Source: Bacteriovorax sp. (GTDB taxonomy: Bacteria; Bdellovibrionota; Bacteriovoracia; Bacteriovoracales; Bacteriovoracaceae). Taken from it: a stretch of 13,360 nt of DNA. The translations under genes and the position numbers were made by a program. The stretch's first letter is position 1. Every line of letters begins with the position of its first letter. Of this stretch, positions 6,194 through 12,905 are shown in pieces. The stretch is taken from positions 1 through 13,360 of the forward strand of contig JAURXW010000023.1 in NCBI GenBank assembly GCA_030654205.1, read 5' to 3'. The notes under the pieces are model-generated. The model had not been told where the DNA came from. It saw nothing but the letters and a program-made list of their open reading frames with translations, and did not search any database.

Positions 6194-7153
6194 ATGCTTA
6201 TACATAGGAAATTTTTAATGAAGATTTTATTTTTACTTTTTTCTTTTTTTTCTATCTCAATATCACTCTCAAACATGGCACAGGCGAAAGATTTAAGTGT
6301 TCTTACATGGAATACATTTTTAATTCCCCCTCCCTTTAATTCTACGAAACAAGAAGAACGGGCCGATCTTATGGCCAAAAAAATACGAGCGGTAGGTCAC
6401 GATGTTGTTTTTTTTCAAGAAGCTTTCATTGATTCAAAGCGCGAACTCATTATCAAAGAACTCGCACCAAGCTATCCTTATTTTGCCGTTCCTAAAAAAG
6501 GACAAGGATTGTTCCAGTTTATAGGTGCTGGTCTTTTTATCGTTAGTAAATATCCCATGAAGATCCTGGATCAGGTTGTATTTGAAGATTGCTCAGGCAC
6601 AGATTGCTTTGCTTCTAAAAGCGCTATTATTGTTGAGATCACTCTTCCTGATGATAAAAAAATTCAGATGGTTGATACTCATCTTCAGGGATGGGATAAC
6701 GTTGACGTGAGAAAAAAACAATTACTTCAAATTAAAGAAATGATGAAAAATAATGCCAAGCTTGGTATCTCTCAAGTTTTAGTTGGAGATTTAAATATTG
6801 ATGCTAACGTCGACTTTGAATATGCTAATTCACTGGCACTTATGAATATGACCTCTGCTCCATTAGAGGGACGACTTGCCTCTTCGAATGGTTTTTCTAC
6901 GGACGACTGTTTTAAAACACCCGGTGGAATAAATAAAGGAGAGTGGATAGATCATATGTGGTTAAATCGCAATGGCACGGAAACAGAAATTCATTCAAGA
7001 AAAGTTGTCCCTATAGTTGGTCATCTTGGATCTGTTGAGTGTCCGCTTTCTGATCATTATGCCGTTGAGGCGCTGATCGAAGTGAAAAAAGTCTTTAACA
7101 GAGCACTTACCAAGGGACGTATTCCTAAAGTCCACAAGATCGCCAGAAGTTGA
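6194..7153 (+). CDS. exported sphingomyelinase-like phosphodiesterase (EEP fold)
   Basis: A 319-residue secreted or periplasmic member of the endonuclease/exonuclease/phosphatase superfamily, closest in look to bacterial neutral sphingomyelinases (phospholipase C-type, Mg-dependent). A signal peptide ends at MAQA (about residue 31). Active-site motifs are N40 (LTWNTF), E76 (DVVFFQEAF), H153 (DTHLQGW), D199/N201 (VGDLNID), D253 (EWIDHMW) and D287/H288 (LSDHYAV). The segment GAGLFIVSKYP (111-121) and the later DCFASKSAIIVEI resemble the corresponding sphingomyelinase strand region. The substrate could be sphingomyelin, another phospholipid or a nucleic acid; motifs alone do not decide. AGGA at 6183-6186 lies 7 bases before ATG 6194. 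A second ATG at 6218 with AGGA 8 bases upstream gives a tidier signal peptide and is a fair alternative. It is monocistronic as far as can be seen. Confidence 0.8.
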   Translation: MLIHRKFLMKILFLLFSFFSISISLSNMAQAKDLSVLTWNTFLIPPPFNSTKQEERADLMAKKIRAVGHDVVFFQEAFIDSKRELIIKELAPSYPYFAVPKKGQGLFQFIGAGLFIVSKYPMKILDQVVFEDCSGTDCFASKSAIIVEITLPDDKKIQMVDTHLQGWDNVDVRKKQLLQIKEMMKNNAKLGISQVLVGDLNIDANVDFEYANSLALMNMTSAPLEGRLASSNGFSTDDCFKTPGGINKGEWIDHMWLNRNGTETEIHSRKVVPIVGHLGSVECPLSDHYAVEALIEVKKVFNRALTKGRIPKVHKIARS

Positions 7154-7182
7154 ACTTTCTCGTATCATTTTGAGCTAAAAAC

Positions 7183-7211
7183 TTGAATACTGCACCTGTT
7201 CGGGATATATG
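7183..7211 (+). promoter_or_regulatory. sigma-70-like promoter of the rlmN-like gene
   Basis: TTGAAT (7183-7188) and TATATG (7206-7211) are 17 bases apart, the ideal spacing. Transcription would begin near 7218, leaving a leader of about 30 bases before the ATG. Confidence 0.45.
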
Positions 7212-7247
7212 AAATAGAAATATTTTACTATATAGCTTTAAGAGACG

Positions 7248-8276
7248 ATGGTTATGACATTAGAAAAATCAATTTATGATCTATCCCAAGAGGAACTGAA
7301 ATCTTTTCTTGTTAAAAATAATATCTCTCCAGATTTTTCAACCACCATTTTTCGAAATCTATACAAAAATAATAAACACGAAATGCCAATTTCTAAAAAA
7401 ATCATGGCCATTCTTAGGAAAAATTTCAATGTAGATCTTCCGGTAATTCATACGGTTTCTAAATCTCCTGATGGGACTGTTAAGTTTCTCATGATGTTTT
7501 CAGACAACAAATCGGTTGAGACAGTTCTTATTCCTTTTAATAAACGATTTACAGTTTGCCTTTCTTCACAAGTTGGCTGTGCTATGAAGTGCAGCTTTTG
7601 TTATACCGGAACAATGGGTCTTTCTAGGCATCTAAAAAGCGGCGAAATTATCGGCCAGTATATAGTTGCTGCTAATTATCTCGATGTTGAATTAGGTCTA
7701 AAAACAATGGCCCCAAACATTGTATTTATGGGACAGGGCGAACCTCTTCATAATAGCGATGAGGTTTTAAAGGCCATTCAGATTTTCATGGAGCCCTTTG
7801 GATTAGCAATGGGACCAAGACAAATGACTTTGTCCACGGCGGGTTATTTGCCAGGAATTAAAAAGTTAAACGATTTTCCTAAAATCAATATTGCCCTTTC
7901 ACTACATTCACCTTTTAACTCTATTCGAAAAGAACTTATTCCGATCAATCAACATTTTCCTCTTGAAGACATTTTCAAAGAACTCGATGGACTAGATTTA
8001 ATGAAGAGACAGTTTATTGTTTATGAATATCTTTTAATTGATGGATTAAATGATCGCGTGGAAGATGCTGATGAACTGCTAAAACTCTTAGGTGAAAGAA
8101 AGTCAGCGATAAATCTGATTCCTTTTAATCCATTTCCCGGAAGTAATTATAAGAGACCAAGTGATGAAAAAGTTGAAGCTTTTAAAGAAATGCTAGTCGA
8201 GAGAAAGTTAAGAACGATGATTAGAACGACTAAGGGGTCTGATATCCTCGCAGCTTGCGGTCAGCTAAAATCATAG
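7248..8276 (+). CDS. rlmN: RlmN-type radical SAM RNA methyltransferase
   Basis: Predicted to methylate C2 of A2503 in 23S rRNA, and often A37 of some tRNAs, by a radical SAM route with a methyl-cysteine intermediate. Counting from the ATG at 7248, the 4Fe-4S motif is C111-x3-C115-x2-C118. The two extra cysteines that RlmN needs are present: C104 in the segment VCLSSQVGC just before the cluster (E. coli C118) and C337 in LAACGQL at the C-terminus (E. coli C355). Other motifs are MGQGEPLHN (161-169), LSTAGY (195-200) and IALSLHSP (215-222). The family usually has MGMGEP, so Gln at 163 is a variant. Length of 342 is slightly short. AAGAGA at 7240-7245 is only 2 bases from ATG 7248 but 8 from ATG 7254, so the true start may be residue 3. 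Resistance-type Cfr is less likely but is a close relative. Confidence 0.88.
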   Translation: MVMTLEKSIYDLSQEELKSFLVKNNISPDFSTTIFRNLYKNNKHEMPISKKIMAILRKNFNVDLPVIHTVSKSPDGTVKFLMMFSDNKSVETVLIPFNKRFTVCLSSQVGCAMKCSFCYTGTMGLSRHLKSGEIIGQYIVAANYLDVELGLKTMAPNIVFMGQGEPLHNSDEVLKAIQIFMEPFGLAMGPRQMTLSTAGYLPGIKKLNDFPKINIALSLHSPFNSIRKELIPINQHFPLEDIFKELDGLDLMKRQFIVYEYLLIDGLNDRVEDADELLKLLGERKSAINLIPFNPFPGSNYKRPSDEKVEAFKEMLVERKLRTMIRTTKGSDILAACGQLKS

Positions 8277-8277
8277 T

Positions 8278-9570
8278 TTATAATTTCGATATTTTCACCA
8301 ACTCGCTCCACCCAGTGACGTAGCGTGGGGATTTTAAAACTTGCTTCATATACCAAGCTTCTTTATTAGTCCCACAGGCCGCGATTTTAACCATCTCATG
8401 ACCTTCACGCGCATTAATCTGATCCATTACTCGCATGATTTCCAAATCTTCTTTTGAATCATTGTCACCAAAAAGAGAAACTTGATGCTCACTTGCCTCT
8501 TGGATGCGAGAGAGCTTTATGAGTGCCTTTTTGTACTCAAATCCGTTGAGGAAAATTCGGTCTAAGGTTTCCCAAGCCGCTCTAATTATTTTCCGTGTAT
8601 CGCTGGTAGGACTGCTTAAAATAGCCTTTGCTGCCTTGGCATACTGAGGAATATCTTTAAAGGGATTAGTTTGAATATAAACTTCAATTTCAGCACAAAC
8701 GGATTTTTGTTTTCGGAGTTTCTCAGAGGCAAGGCTTGCGTAACAAGCAACGGACTCTCGCATCGATCTAATATCAAAAACAGGAGTTCCGAAGGAGCGA
8801 CTGCACATGATTTCTTTTTTTTTAGGTGTTTCGGTATTTAGCGGAAAACATGAGATCTCTCGAAGCTCATCTTGAATCATTCGGCCAATTTTAGTGAATT
8901 GTTTTTGAATAAGTAAATCATTTTTAAAATCTCGAAGCTGAATTGCTTTATGAATGCCAAGCATTTTCATTTTAATTGTACTTTGTCTCCCAATTCCCCA
9001 AACGTCTTCAATATTAACTATTTTTAAAGCAGTACAAAGTTGCTCTTGTTCGAGAAGACTGCACACCCCGCGAGAACTCACATTTTTTTTGGCAATTCGA
9101 TTAGCAAGTTTTGCTAAAACTTTTGTTCGACCAATACCAACACATACTGGAATGCCTGTATGTCGTTCAACTGTCTCTTTTATTAGATGAGCATATTCGA
9201 TAATAGATTTTTGATCAAAACCTGTTAAATCCAAAAAAGCTTCGTCAACAGAATATGCTTCAAGGTTGGGAGTAAATTCAAAAAGTGTATTCATGACTCG
9301 ATCTGAGATATTGGTGTAGAGAGAAAAATTGGCAGAAAAAACAGCTACCTTATTTTTATCACATATATCTTTAACTTGAAAATAAGGAGCGCCCATTTTG
9401 ACTCCGAGATTTTTTAATTCATTCGTGCGAGAAACAAAACAACCATCATTATTGGAAAGAACTCCAACTGGTCTTTTGGCAAGATCAGGGCGAAATAATC
9501 TTTCGCACGAACAGTAAAAAGAATTGCAATCAACAAGGGCAAAAATTTTATCATTTTGAAGAAAGGTCAT
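8278..9570 (-). CDS. umuC: UmuC, Y-family translesion DNA polymerase V catalytic subunit
   Basis: Error-prone polymerase that, with cleaved UmuD, copies past DNA lesions during the SOS response. I start it at ATG 9570, whose ATGA overlaps the umuD stop, a classic coupled start; a longer frame up to 9606 would run inside umuD. In the 430-residue product the metal-binding residues are D14 (ALVDCNSFY) and D109/E110 (YSVDEAFLDL). Palm/finger motifs are at 1-115, GIGRTKVLAKLAN at 145-157, and a helix-hairpin-helix segment IEDVWGIGR at 187-195. A beta-clamp binding motif QVSLF lies at 363-367, close to the QLxLF form. The tail from about 379 fits DUF4113 (MDQINAREG, SPRYVTGW), which is typical of UmuC rather than DinB. 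The stop is one base from the stop of the rlmN-like gene on the opposite strand, so little room exists for a terminator. Confidence 0.95.
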   Translation of the reverse strand: MTFLQNDKIFALVDCNSFYCSCERLFRPDLAKRPVGVLSNNDGCFVSRTNELKNLGVKMGAPYFQVKDICDKNKVAVFSANFSLYTNISDRVMNTLFEFTPNLEAYSVDEAFLDLTGFDQKSIIEYAHLIKETVERHTGIPVCVGIGRTKVLAKLANRIAKKNVSSRGVCSLLEQEQLCTALKIVNIEDVWGIGRQSTIKMKMLGIHKAIQLRDFKNDLLIQKQFTKIGRMIQDELREISCFPLNTETPKKKEIMCSRSFGTPVFDIRSMRESVACYASLASEKLRKQKSVCAEIEVYIQTNPFKDIPQYAKAAKAILSSPTSDTRKIIRAAWETLDRIFLNGFEYKKALIKLSRIQEASEHQVSLFGDNDSKEDLEIMRVMDQINAREGHEMVKIAACGTNKEAWYMKQVLKSPRYVTGWSELVKISKL

Positions 9571-10019
9571 TTGATAAAACCAGCATTGGCGATCACGACT
9601 CCCCAAAATATTAGACTTTCGTTATTTTCTATAATCATGTCTTTGTACTTATGATTATCAGATTTTAAAATCACATAGTTTTCTTTTTGAATAACCCGCT
9701 TGCACATCATTTTATCATCTAAGCAAACAACACAAACTCTTCCATGAAAGTCTTTTCTTGAACGATCTACGATTAAGATTTGTCCCGTGAAAATGGTTGG
9801 TTCCATTGAGTCTCCGGTCGATTCAAAAAAAAAGGTGGAGAATTTATTTTTAATAAATAATTGATCGAGACTTTGATATTTTTCAATGAAGTCATCACTT
9901 ATACCAAAGAGACCGCAGGAAAGTTGTGCAAGAATTTTAGGATATTCACACAACGGGCCTTCAAGAAAAGGAAGTTTAATTTCATCTAGGCCCTTGTATT
10001 TTCTTTCCATAGACCTCAT
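9567..10019 (-). CDS. umuD: UmuD, self-cleaving S24 peptidase subunit of DNA polymerase V
   Basis: LexA-like protein that cuts itself when bound to RecA filaments and then activates UmuC. With the start at ATG 10019 (150 residues) the Cys-Gly cleavage site is C35-G36 (QLSCGLFG), the nucleophile is S71 in STGDSMEP and the general base is K107 in MMCKRVI; the C35-to-S71 distance of 36 equals that between C24 and S60 in E. coli UmuD. There is no DNA-binding domain, so it is UmuD and not LexA. A TTG at 10034 in frame falls inside the direct repeat and lacks a ribosome site; ATG 10010 is another option. No start has a strong ribosome site. It overlaps umuC by 4 bases (ATGA). Regulation probably involves the tandem repeat just upstream. 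Confidence 0.93.
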   Translation of the reverse strand: MRSMERKYKGLDEIKLPFLEGPLCEYPKILAQLSCGLFGISDDFIEKYQSLDQLFIKNKFSTFFFESTGDSMEPTIFTGQILIVDRSRKDFHGRVCVVCLDDKMMCKRVIQKENYVILKSDNHKYKDMIIENNESLIFWGVVIANAGFIK

Positions 10020-10021
10020 TG

Positions 10022-10027
10022 TATACT
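10022..10027 (+). promoter_or_regulatory. candidate -10 box for the small divergent ORF
   Basis: TATACT matches five of six bases of the -10 consensus on the plus strand. No good -35 box stands 16-18 bases upstream; TTGTAT (9994-9999) is 22 away. Transcription would begin near 10034 inside the tandem repeat, a position where a bound repressor would block it. Confidence 0.25.
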
Positions 10028-10045
10028 TACGCAAAAGTTACGCAA
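10027..10045. promoter_or_regulatory. tandem direct repeat TTACGCAA, candidate operator of umuDC
   Basis: TTACGCAA occurs exactly at 10027-10034 and 10038-10045, an 11-base period, about one helical turn. On the umuD strand this is TTGCGTAA-CTT-TTGCGTAA, or GTAA-N7-GTAA. It sits within 8 bases upstream of the umuD ATG and directly before the ribosome site of the small divergent ORF. Alphaproteobacterial LexA boxes (GTTC-N7-GTTC) have the same direct-repeat geometry, and the LexA box reported for Bdellovibrio (TTAC-N3-GTAA) uses the same TTAC/GTAA half-site in inverted form. An SOS operator is therefore plausible but inferred. Confidence 0.5.
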
Positions 10046-10056
10046 GGGAGGTTTGC

Positions 10057-10260
10057 TTGAATTATTATTATAAAATAGATGAAATCTGTAAAATCAAGCC
10101 ATTAAGGGGTACTTCGGACAATGAATTAAGTTTCTTTTTATATTTAAACAAGGAGAGTCAAGCTGCCAATAGAGGGGAGTTTCAAAAATTAAATAGCAGG
10201 CATGCTTTTTTCAAACTCTTAAGACAATTAAAATTTCTAATTAATTATTTTTCTTTTTAG
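10057..10260 (+). CDS. possible small TTG-initiated protein divergent from umuD
   Basis: An open frame of 67 codons starts at TTG 10057 with GGGAGG (10046-10051) 5 bases upstream, one of the best ribosome sites in the window, and ends in TAG at 10258-10260. The predicted protein begins MNYYYKIDEICKIKPLRG and ends RQLKFLINYFSF. It is polar with a mildly basic and hydrophobic C-terminal third; I see no HTH, signal peptide or family match. The frame stays open upstream into umuD antisense, so openness itself is weak evidence; the support is the ribosome site and the empty stretch it fills. It could be a small SOS-linked protein sharing the tandem repeat with umuDC. It may also be noncoding. Confidence 0.4.
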   Translation: MNYYYKIDEICKIKPLRGTSDNELSFFLYLNKESQAANRGEFQKLNSRHAFFKLLRQLKFLINYFSF

Positions 10261-10282
10261 ACAGCAACAAAAGACATGAGTA

Positions 10283-10332
10283 CTAAGTTGAGCTTTTATT
10301 GACAAAATTTAGTTAAAGCTCAATTGTCTTAG
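10283..10332. promoter_or_regulatory. long inverted repeat in arsA leader region
   Basis: TTGAGCTTT (10288-10296) and AAAGCTCAA (10315-10323) are a perfect 9-bp inverted repeat around 18 bases. The outer arms CTAAG (10283-10287) and CTTAG (10328-10332) also pair, with a 4-base bulge. The loop contains TTGACA (10299-10304), a perfect -35 box, but no good -10 box follows at 16-18 bases. GACAA (10301-10305) can also pair with TTGTC (10324-10328), so two folds compete. It could be an operator over a promoter or a leader RNA structure; it could also end transcription of the small ORF. Confidence 0.4.
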
Positions 10333-10380
10333 ATAAGAAACTAGTAAGTCGTTGCGGTTACAAAATAGTAAGGAATAGTT

Positions 10381-12144
10381 ATGACTAATATTGGAATTTT
10401 AAATAATCCAACACGTTTTCTTTTTTTTACAGGAAAAGGCGGTGTAGGAAAAACTTCTTTATCAGCTGCAGTTGCTCTTTCATTAGTAGATTTAGGAAAA
10501 AAAGTTCTGCTAGTTAGTACAGATGCAGCTTCAAACCTCGACGAGATGCTGGGAGTTGAACTTAAAAATTCACCAGTGCCAGTTCCAAATGCTAATGGAC
10601 TTTTTGTTTTAAATATTGATCCCGATAATGCTGCCGAATCATATCGTAAGCGAGTAATTGATCAAATGTCTTATGATTCAAGCGAGGATGAACGATCTAA
10701 TGTTCGTGAACAACTCTCAGGTGCTTGTACAACCGAAATTGCGGCCTTCGATGAATTTGCTTCACTCCTGTCTGATGTAAATAAAGAATATGATCATATT
10801 GTGTTTGATACAGCTCCAACCGGGCACACTCTTAGGCTGTTAAGTCTACCAAAAGCATGGGCCGGATTTCTTAAGGACAACGATCGTGGTGCTTCCTGCT
10901 TGGGACCTCACTCTGGTCTTAAAATGCAAGAAGCAAGATTTCTTTTGGCCCTTAAAGCGTTGAGTGACACTTCTCAAACAACAATCGTCTTGGTAACAAG
11001 ACCTGAAAAAAGCGCGATGGAAGAAGTCTCCAGAACATCAGATGAGTTAAAAACTTTAGGATTATCTAATCAGCGATTAATTATTAATGGAATTTTCAAG
11101 GCTTCTGATCCAAAAGATATAGTAGCAACATCAATTCAAAATCTCGGACTCAAGGCCATAAATGAAATGCCAAAATCTTTGCGCCTTTTACCTATAGACG
11201 AAATTCCACTTCGTGCCTTTGACACTGTTGGGTTATCAGGGCTAAAGGCATTACTTCGTGAAGAGTTTCTCATTAAAGAAAATCCTGCTGATATACCAAA
11301 AAATTCAGAAGAAAAACAATTGGGTCTTGATGTCTTAGTAGACCAATTAGCTAAATCTAATCACGGATTGATTATGGTGATGGGGAAAGGGGGAGTCGGG
11401 AAAACCACAATCGCTGCAGCACTGGCCATTGGGTTGGTCAAACGTGGAAAGAGTGTTCACTTAAGTACGACTGATCCTGCTGCTCATATCACTGGAACTA
11501 TTAATGGAAGTATGCCGGGATTACTGGTTGATCGGATCGATCCTAAAGTGGAAACTCAAAAGTATATAGATAAAATTATGGAGAGAAAAGGGGCAAAATT
11601 AAATGCTGAGGAAAAAGCATTAATGCTAGAAGATTTAAAATCTCCTTGTACAGAAGAGGTCGCCGTTTTTCATGCTTTTTCAAAAATTGTAAGTGAAGCG
11701 CAAAATTCTTTTGTAGTGCTTGATACTGCACCGACGGGACATTCCCTTTTATTGATGGATGCAACGGGCGCCTATCATCGCCAATCAATTCGAGATTTGT
11801 CTAAGGCTAAAATGGATCTGAAAAAAATTGTTACACCCTTGATGCGTTTACAAGATCCTCTGTATACCCAAATTATAATAGTAACCTTGCCAGAAATTAC
11901 TCCAGTTTCTCAGGCCGCTGCACTTCAGGAAGATTTAAGACGTGCCAAAATTGAACCTTATGCATGGGTTATTAATAAAAGTATTCTTGCCTCTGGAACC
12001 CATGATGTACTGCTTACAGCTCGCATGAATGGAGAGCGAAAACAAGTTGAGCGAATCAAAAAAGGACTGGCCTCAAATATTTTTATTCTGCCAAGGCAGG
12101 TAACTCCACCAATTGGAATTGAAGTGCTGTCGAAATTAATTTAA
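10381..12144 (+). CDS. arsA: ArsA arsenite/antimonite-stimulated ATPase (two-domain)
   Basis: Soluble ATPase that normally drives arsenite or antimonite efflux through a membrane partner (ArsB or Acr3). The 587-residue protein is a tandem duplication like the enzyme of plasmid R773 (583 residues). Domain A has the P-loop GKGGVGKT at 18-25 and DTAPTGHT at 143-150; domain B has GKGGVGKT at 335-342 and DTAPTGHS at 448-455. The three cysteines of the metalloid site are all present at C116 (SGACTTE), C173 (ASCLGP) and C423 (SPCTEE), corresponding to C113, C172 and C422 in E. coli ArsA. This argues for a real metalloid pump ATPase rather than a Get3-like targeting factor, which has only one such domain. 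AAGGA (10370-10374) is 6 bases before the ATG. No arsR, arsD, arsB or acr3 is nearby, so its pump must lie elsewhere. Its TAA overlaps the stop of the converging BON gene. Confidence 0.93.
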   Translation: MTNIGILNNPTRFLFFTGKGGVGKTSLSAAVALSLVDLGKKVLLVSTDAASNLDEMLGVELKNSPVPVPNANGLFVLNIDPDNAAESYRKRVIDQMSYDSSEDERSNVREQLSGACTTEIAAFDEFASLLSDVNKEYDHIVFDTAPTGHTLRLLSLPKAWAGFLKDNDRGASCLGPHSGLKMQEARFLLALKALSDTSQTTIVLVTRPEKSAMEEVSRTSDELKTLGLSNQRLIINGIFKASDPKDIVATSIQNLGLKAINEMPKSLRLLPIDEIPLRAFDTVGLSGLKALLREEFLIKENPADIPKNSEEKQLGLDVLVDQLAKSNHGLIMVMGKGGVGKTTIAAALAIGLVKRGKSVHLSTTDPAAHITGTINGSMPGLLVDRIDPKVETQKYIDKIMERKGAKLNAEEKALMLEDLKSPCTEEVAVFHAFSKIVSEAQNSFVVLDTAPTGHSLLLMDATGAYHRQSIRDLSKAKMDLKKIVTPLMRLQDPLYTQIIIVTLPEITPVSQAAALQEDLRRAKIEPYAWVINKSILASGTHDVLLTARMNGERKQVERIKKGLASNIFILPRQVTPPIGIEVLSKLI

Positions 12145-12803
12145 TAATTTGAAGCAATAACTTTGAGATTGTCAGTAACCTCTGTGACACCAGGAGCGCC
12201 CCACGCTGCACCTTCCACCGCTTTTAAATCTGCAAACGAGTGAACATAGCCAGATAGTGTAACTTGACTTCCGTGGACATCAATAGCTATTTGCTTACTC
12301 TCATGCTCAGCCGCTCGTAGTAGGGCCCTTTCGATTTTTTCTTTTAGTTCACTAGCTTCTAGTTTTGGTTTAAGTACAATACTATTTGTAACGAACTTAA
12401 CACCTACAAGTTCTCGAACTAGTTTGATGGCAGCTTTTCTTTGATATTCCCAAGCGACTTCACCACTAAGGGTAACCCAACCATCTGAGACTTTCGCTTG
12501 TATTTTGTCGTGAGGAACCAAAGTGCTCCATTGAAATTGATTAACAATCGCTTTGGCAATATCTTCATCATCTCGCACCATTGATCCTGGAAGTTTGACT
12601 TCAATTTTTTCCACAATGGCCTTAACACCTGCAACTCGCTGAGCAGCTTTTTCAGCGTTATGCTTTTCTATAAAAGACGGAACAGTTCCTGAAAGAGTTA
12701 CAATTCCATCCGAAACAGCAACTCCAATATGTTCGTGATTTACACTTGGTTCCCATTTTAATTCTTCGATAATATTAATTTGTAATTGTGAATCTGTTTT
12801 CAT
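12141..12803 (-). CDS. BON-domain protein with three BON repeats
   Basis: A 220-residue protein made of three BON domains at about 3-70, 79-146 and 150-217. Each has the repeated pattern of a helix, then a VSDGxVTLSG or VHGSQVTLSG strand-turn (about residues 30-39, 105-114 and 177-186), a helix, and a VxGVxxVxxxIxV strand. BON domains are found in OsmY and in secretin-linked proteins and are thought to bind phospholipid or other surfaces. No signal peptide is visible (the N-terminus is MKTDSQLQINIIEELKW), unlike periplasmic OsmY, so the protein is probably cytoplasmic like several three-BON stress proteins. GAGAGG stands 5 bases before ATG 12803, and an inverted repeat covers it. The gene converges on arsA with a 4-base overlap of stop codons. 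Its role is likely in stress or envelope maintenance; this is inferred. Confidence 0.88.
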   Translation of the reverse strand: MKTDSQLQINIIEELKWEPSVNHEHIGVAVSDGIVTLSGTVPSFIEKHNAEKAAQRVAGVKAIVEKIEVKLPGSMVRDDEDIAKAIVNQFQWSTLVPHDKIQAKVSDGWVTLSGEVAWEYQRKAAIKLVRELVGVKFVTNSIVLKPKLEASELKEKIERALLRAAEHESKQIAIDVHGSQVTLSGYVHSFADLKAVEGAAWGAPGVTEVTDNLKVIASNY

Positions 12804-12809
12804 TATGAC

Positions 12810-12851
12810 CTCTCAAATATTTATGGTTATTTGCTTCATTTGTTTTGAGAG
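12810..12851 (-). promoter_or_regulatory. leader stem that would hide the BON gene ribosome site
   Basis: On the minus strand CTCTCAAA (12851-12844) can pair with TTTGAGAG (12817-12810), 8 bp with a 26-base loop. The 3' arm holds most of the GAGAGG ribosome site of the BON gene. If transcription starts upstream of 12851, the folded leader would limit translation, as RNA thermometers and similar switches do. Confidence 0.4.
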
Positions 12852-12869
12852 ATTGCAAATGGAATGCCA

Positions 12870-12883
12870 TCTCGGTATCGAGA
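12870..12883. repeat. small inverted repeat TCTCG-GTAT-CGAGA
   Basis: A perfect 5-bp stem with a 4-base loop in the region shared by the BON and ABC genes, about 70 bases before the BON start. It may be part of an operator or a leader hairpin; too short to be sure. Confidence 0.25.
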
Positions 12884-12894
12884 AGGTCTGTAGG

Positions 12895-12905
12895 GGCAAT
12901 TTGCC
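12895..12905. promoter_or_regulatory. 11-bp palindrome GGCAA-T-TTGCC
   Basis: Perfect 5+5 palindrome around one base, 92 bases before the BON start and about 185 bases before the ABC gene. The GC-rich arms stand out in an AT-rich region and are compatible with a dimeric repressor or activator site. Confidence 0.3.

Noticed and set aside
9571..9606. Longer umuC start giving 12 more residues (MGSRDRQCWFYQ)
   Set aside because: It would lie inside umuD and lacks a ribosome site; the ATGA overlap at 9570-9567 is the standard coupled start and the protein then begins at the usual UmuC position.
9567..10019. Identification of this gene as lexA
   Set aside because: It has the S24 peptidase with Cys-Gly cleavage site but only about 35 residues before it, so no winged-helix DNA-binding domain, and it is coupled to umuC.
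10299..10327. TTGACA as a complete sigma-70 promoter for arsA
   Set aside because: The -35 box is perfect, but 16-18 bases later there are only CAATTG, AATTGT or ATTGTC, none close to TATAAT, so I report only the repeat that contains it.
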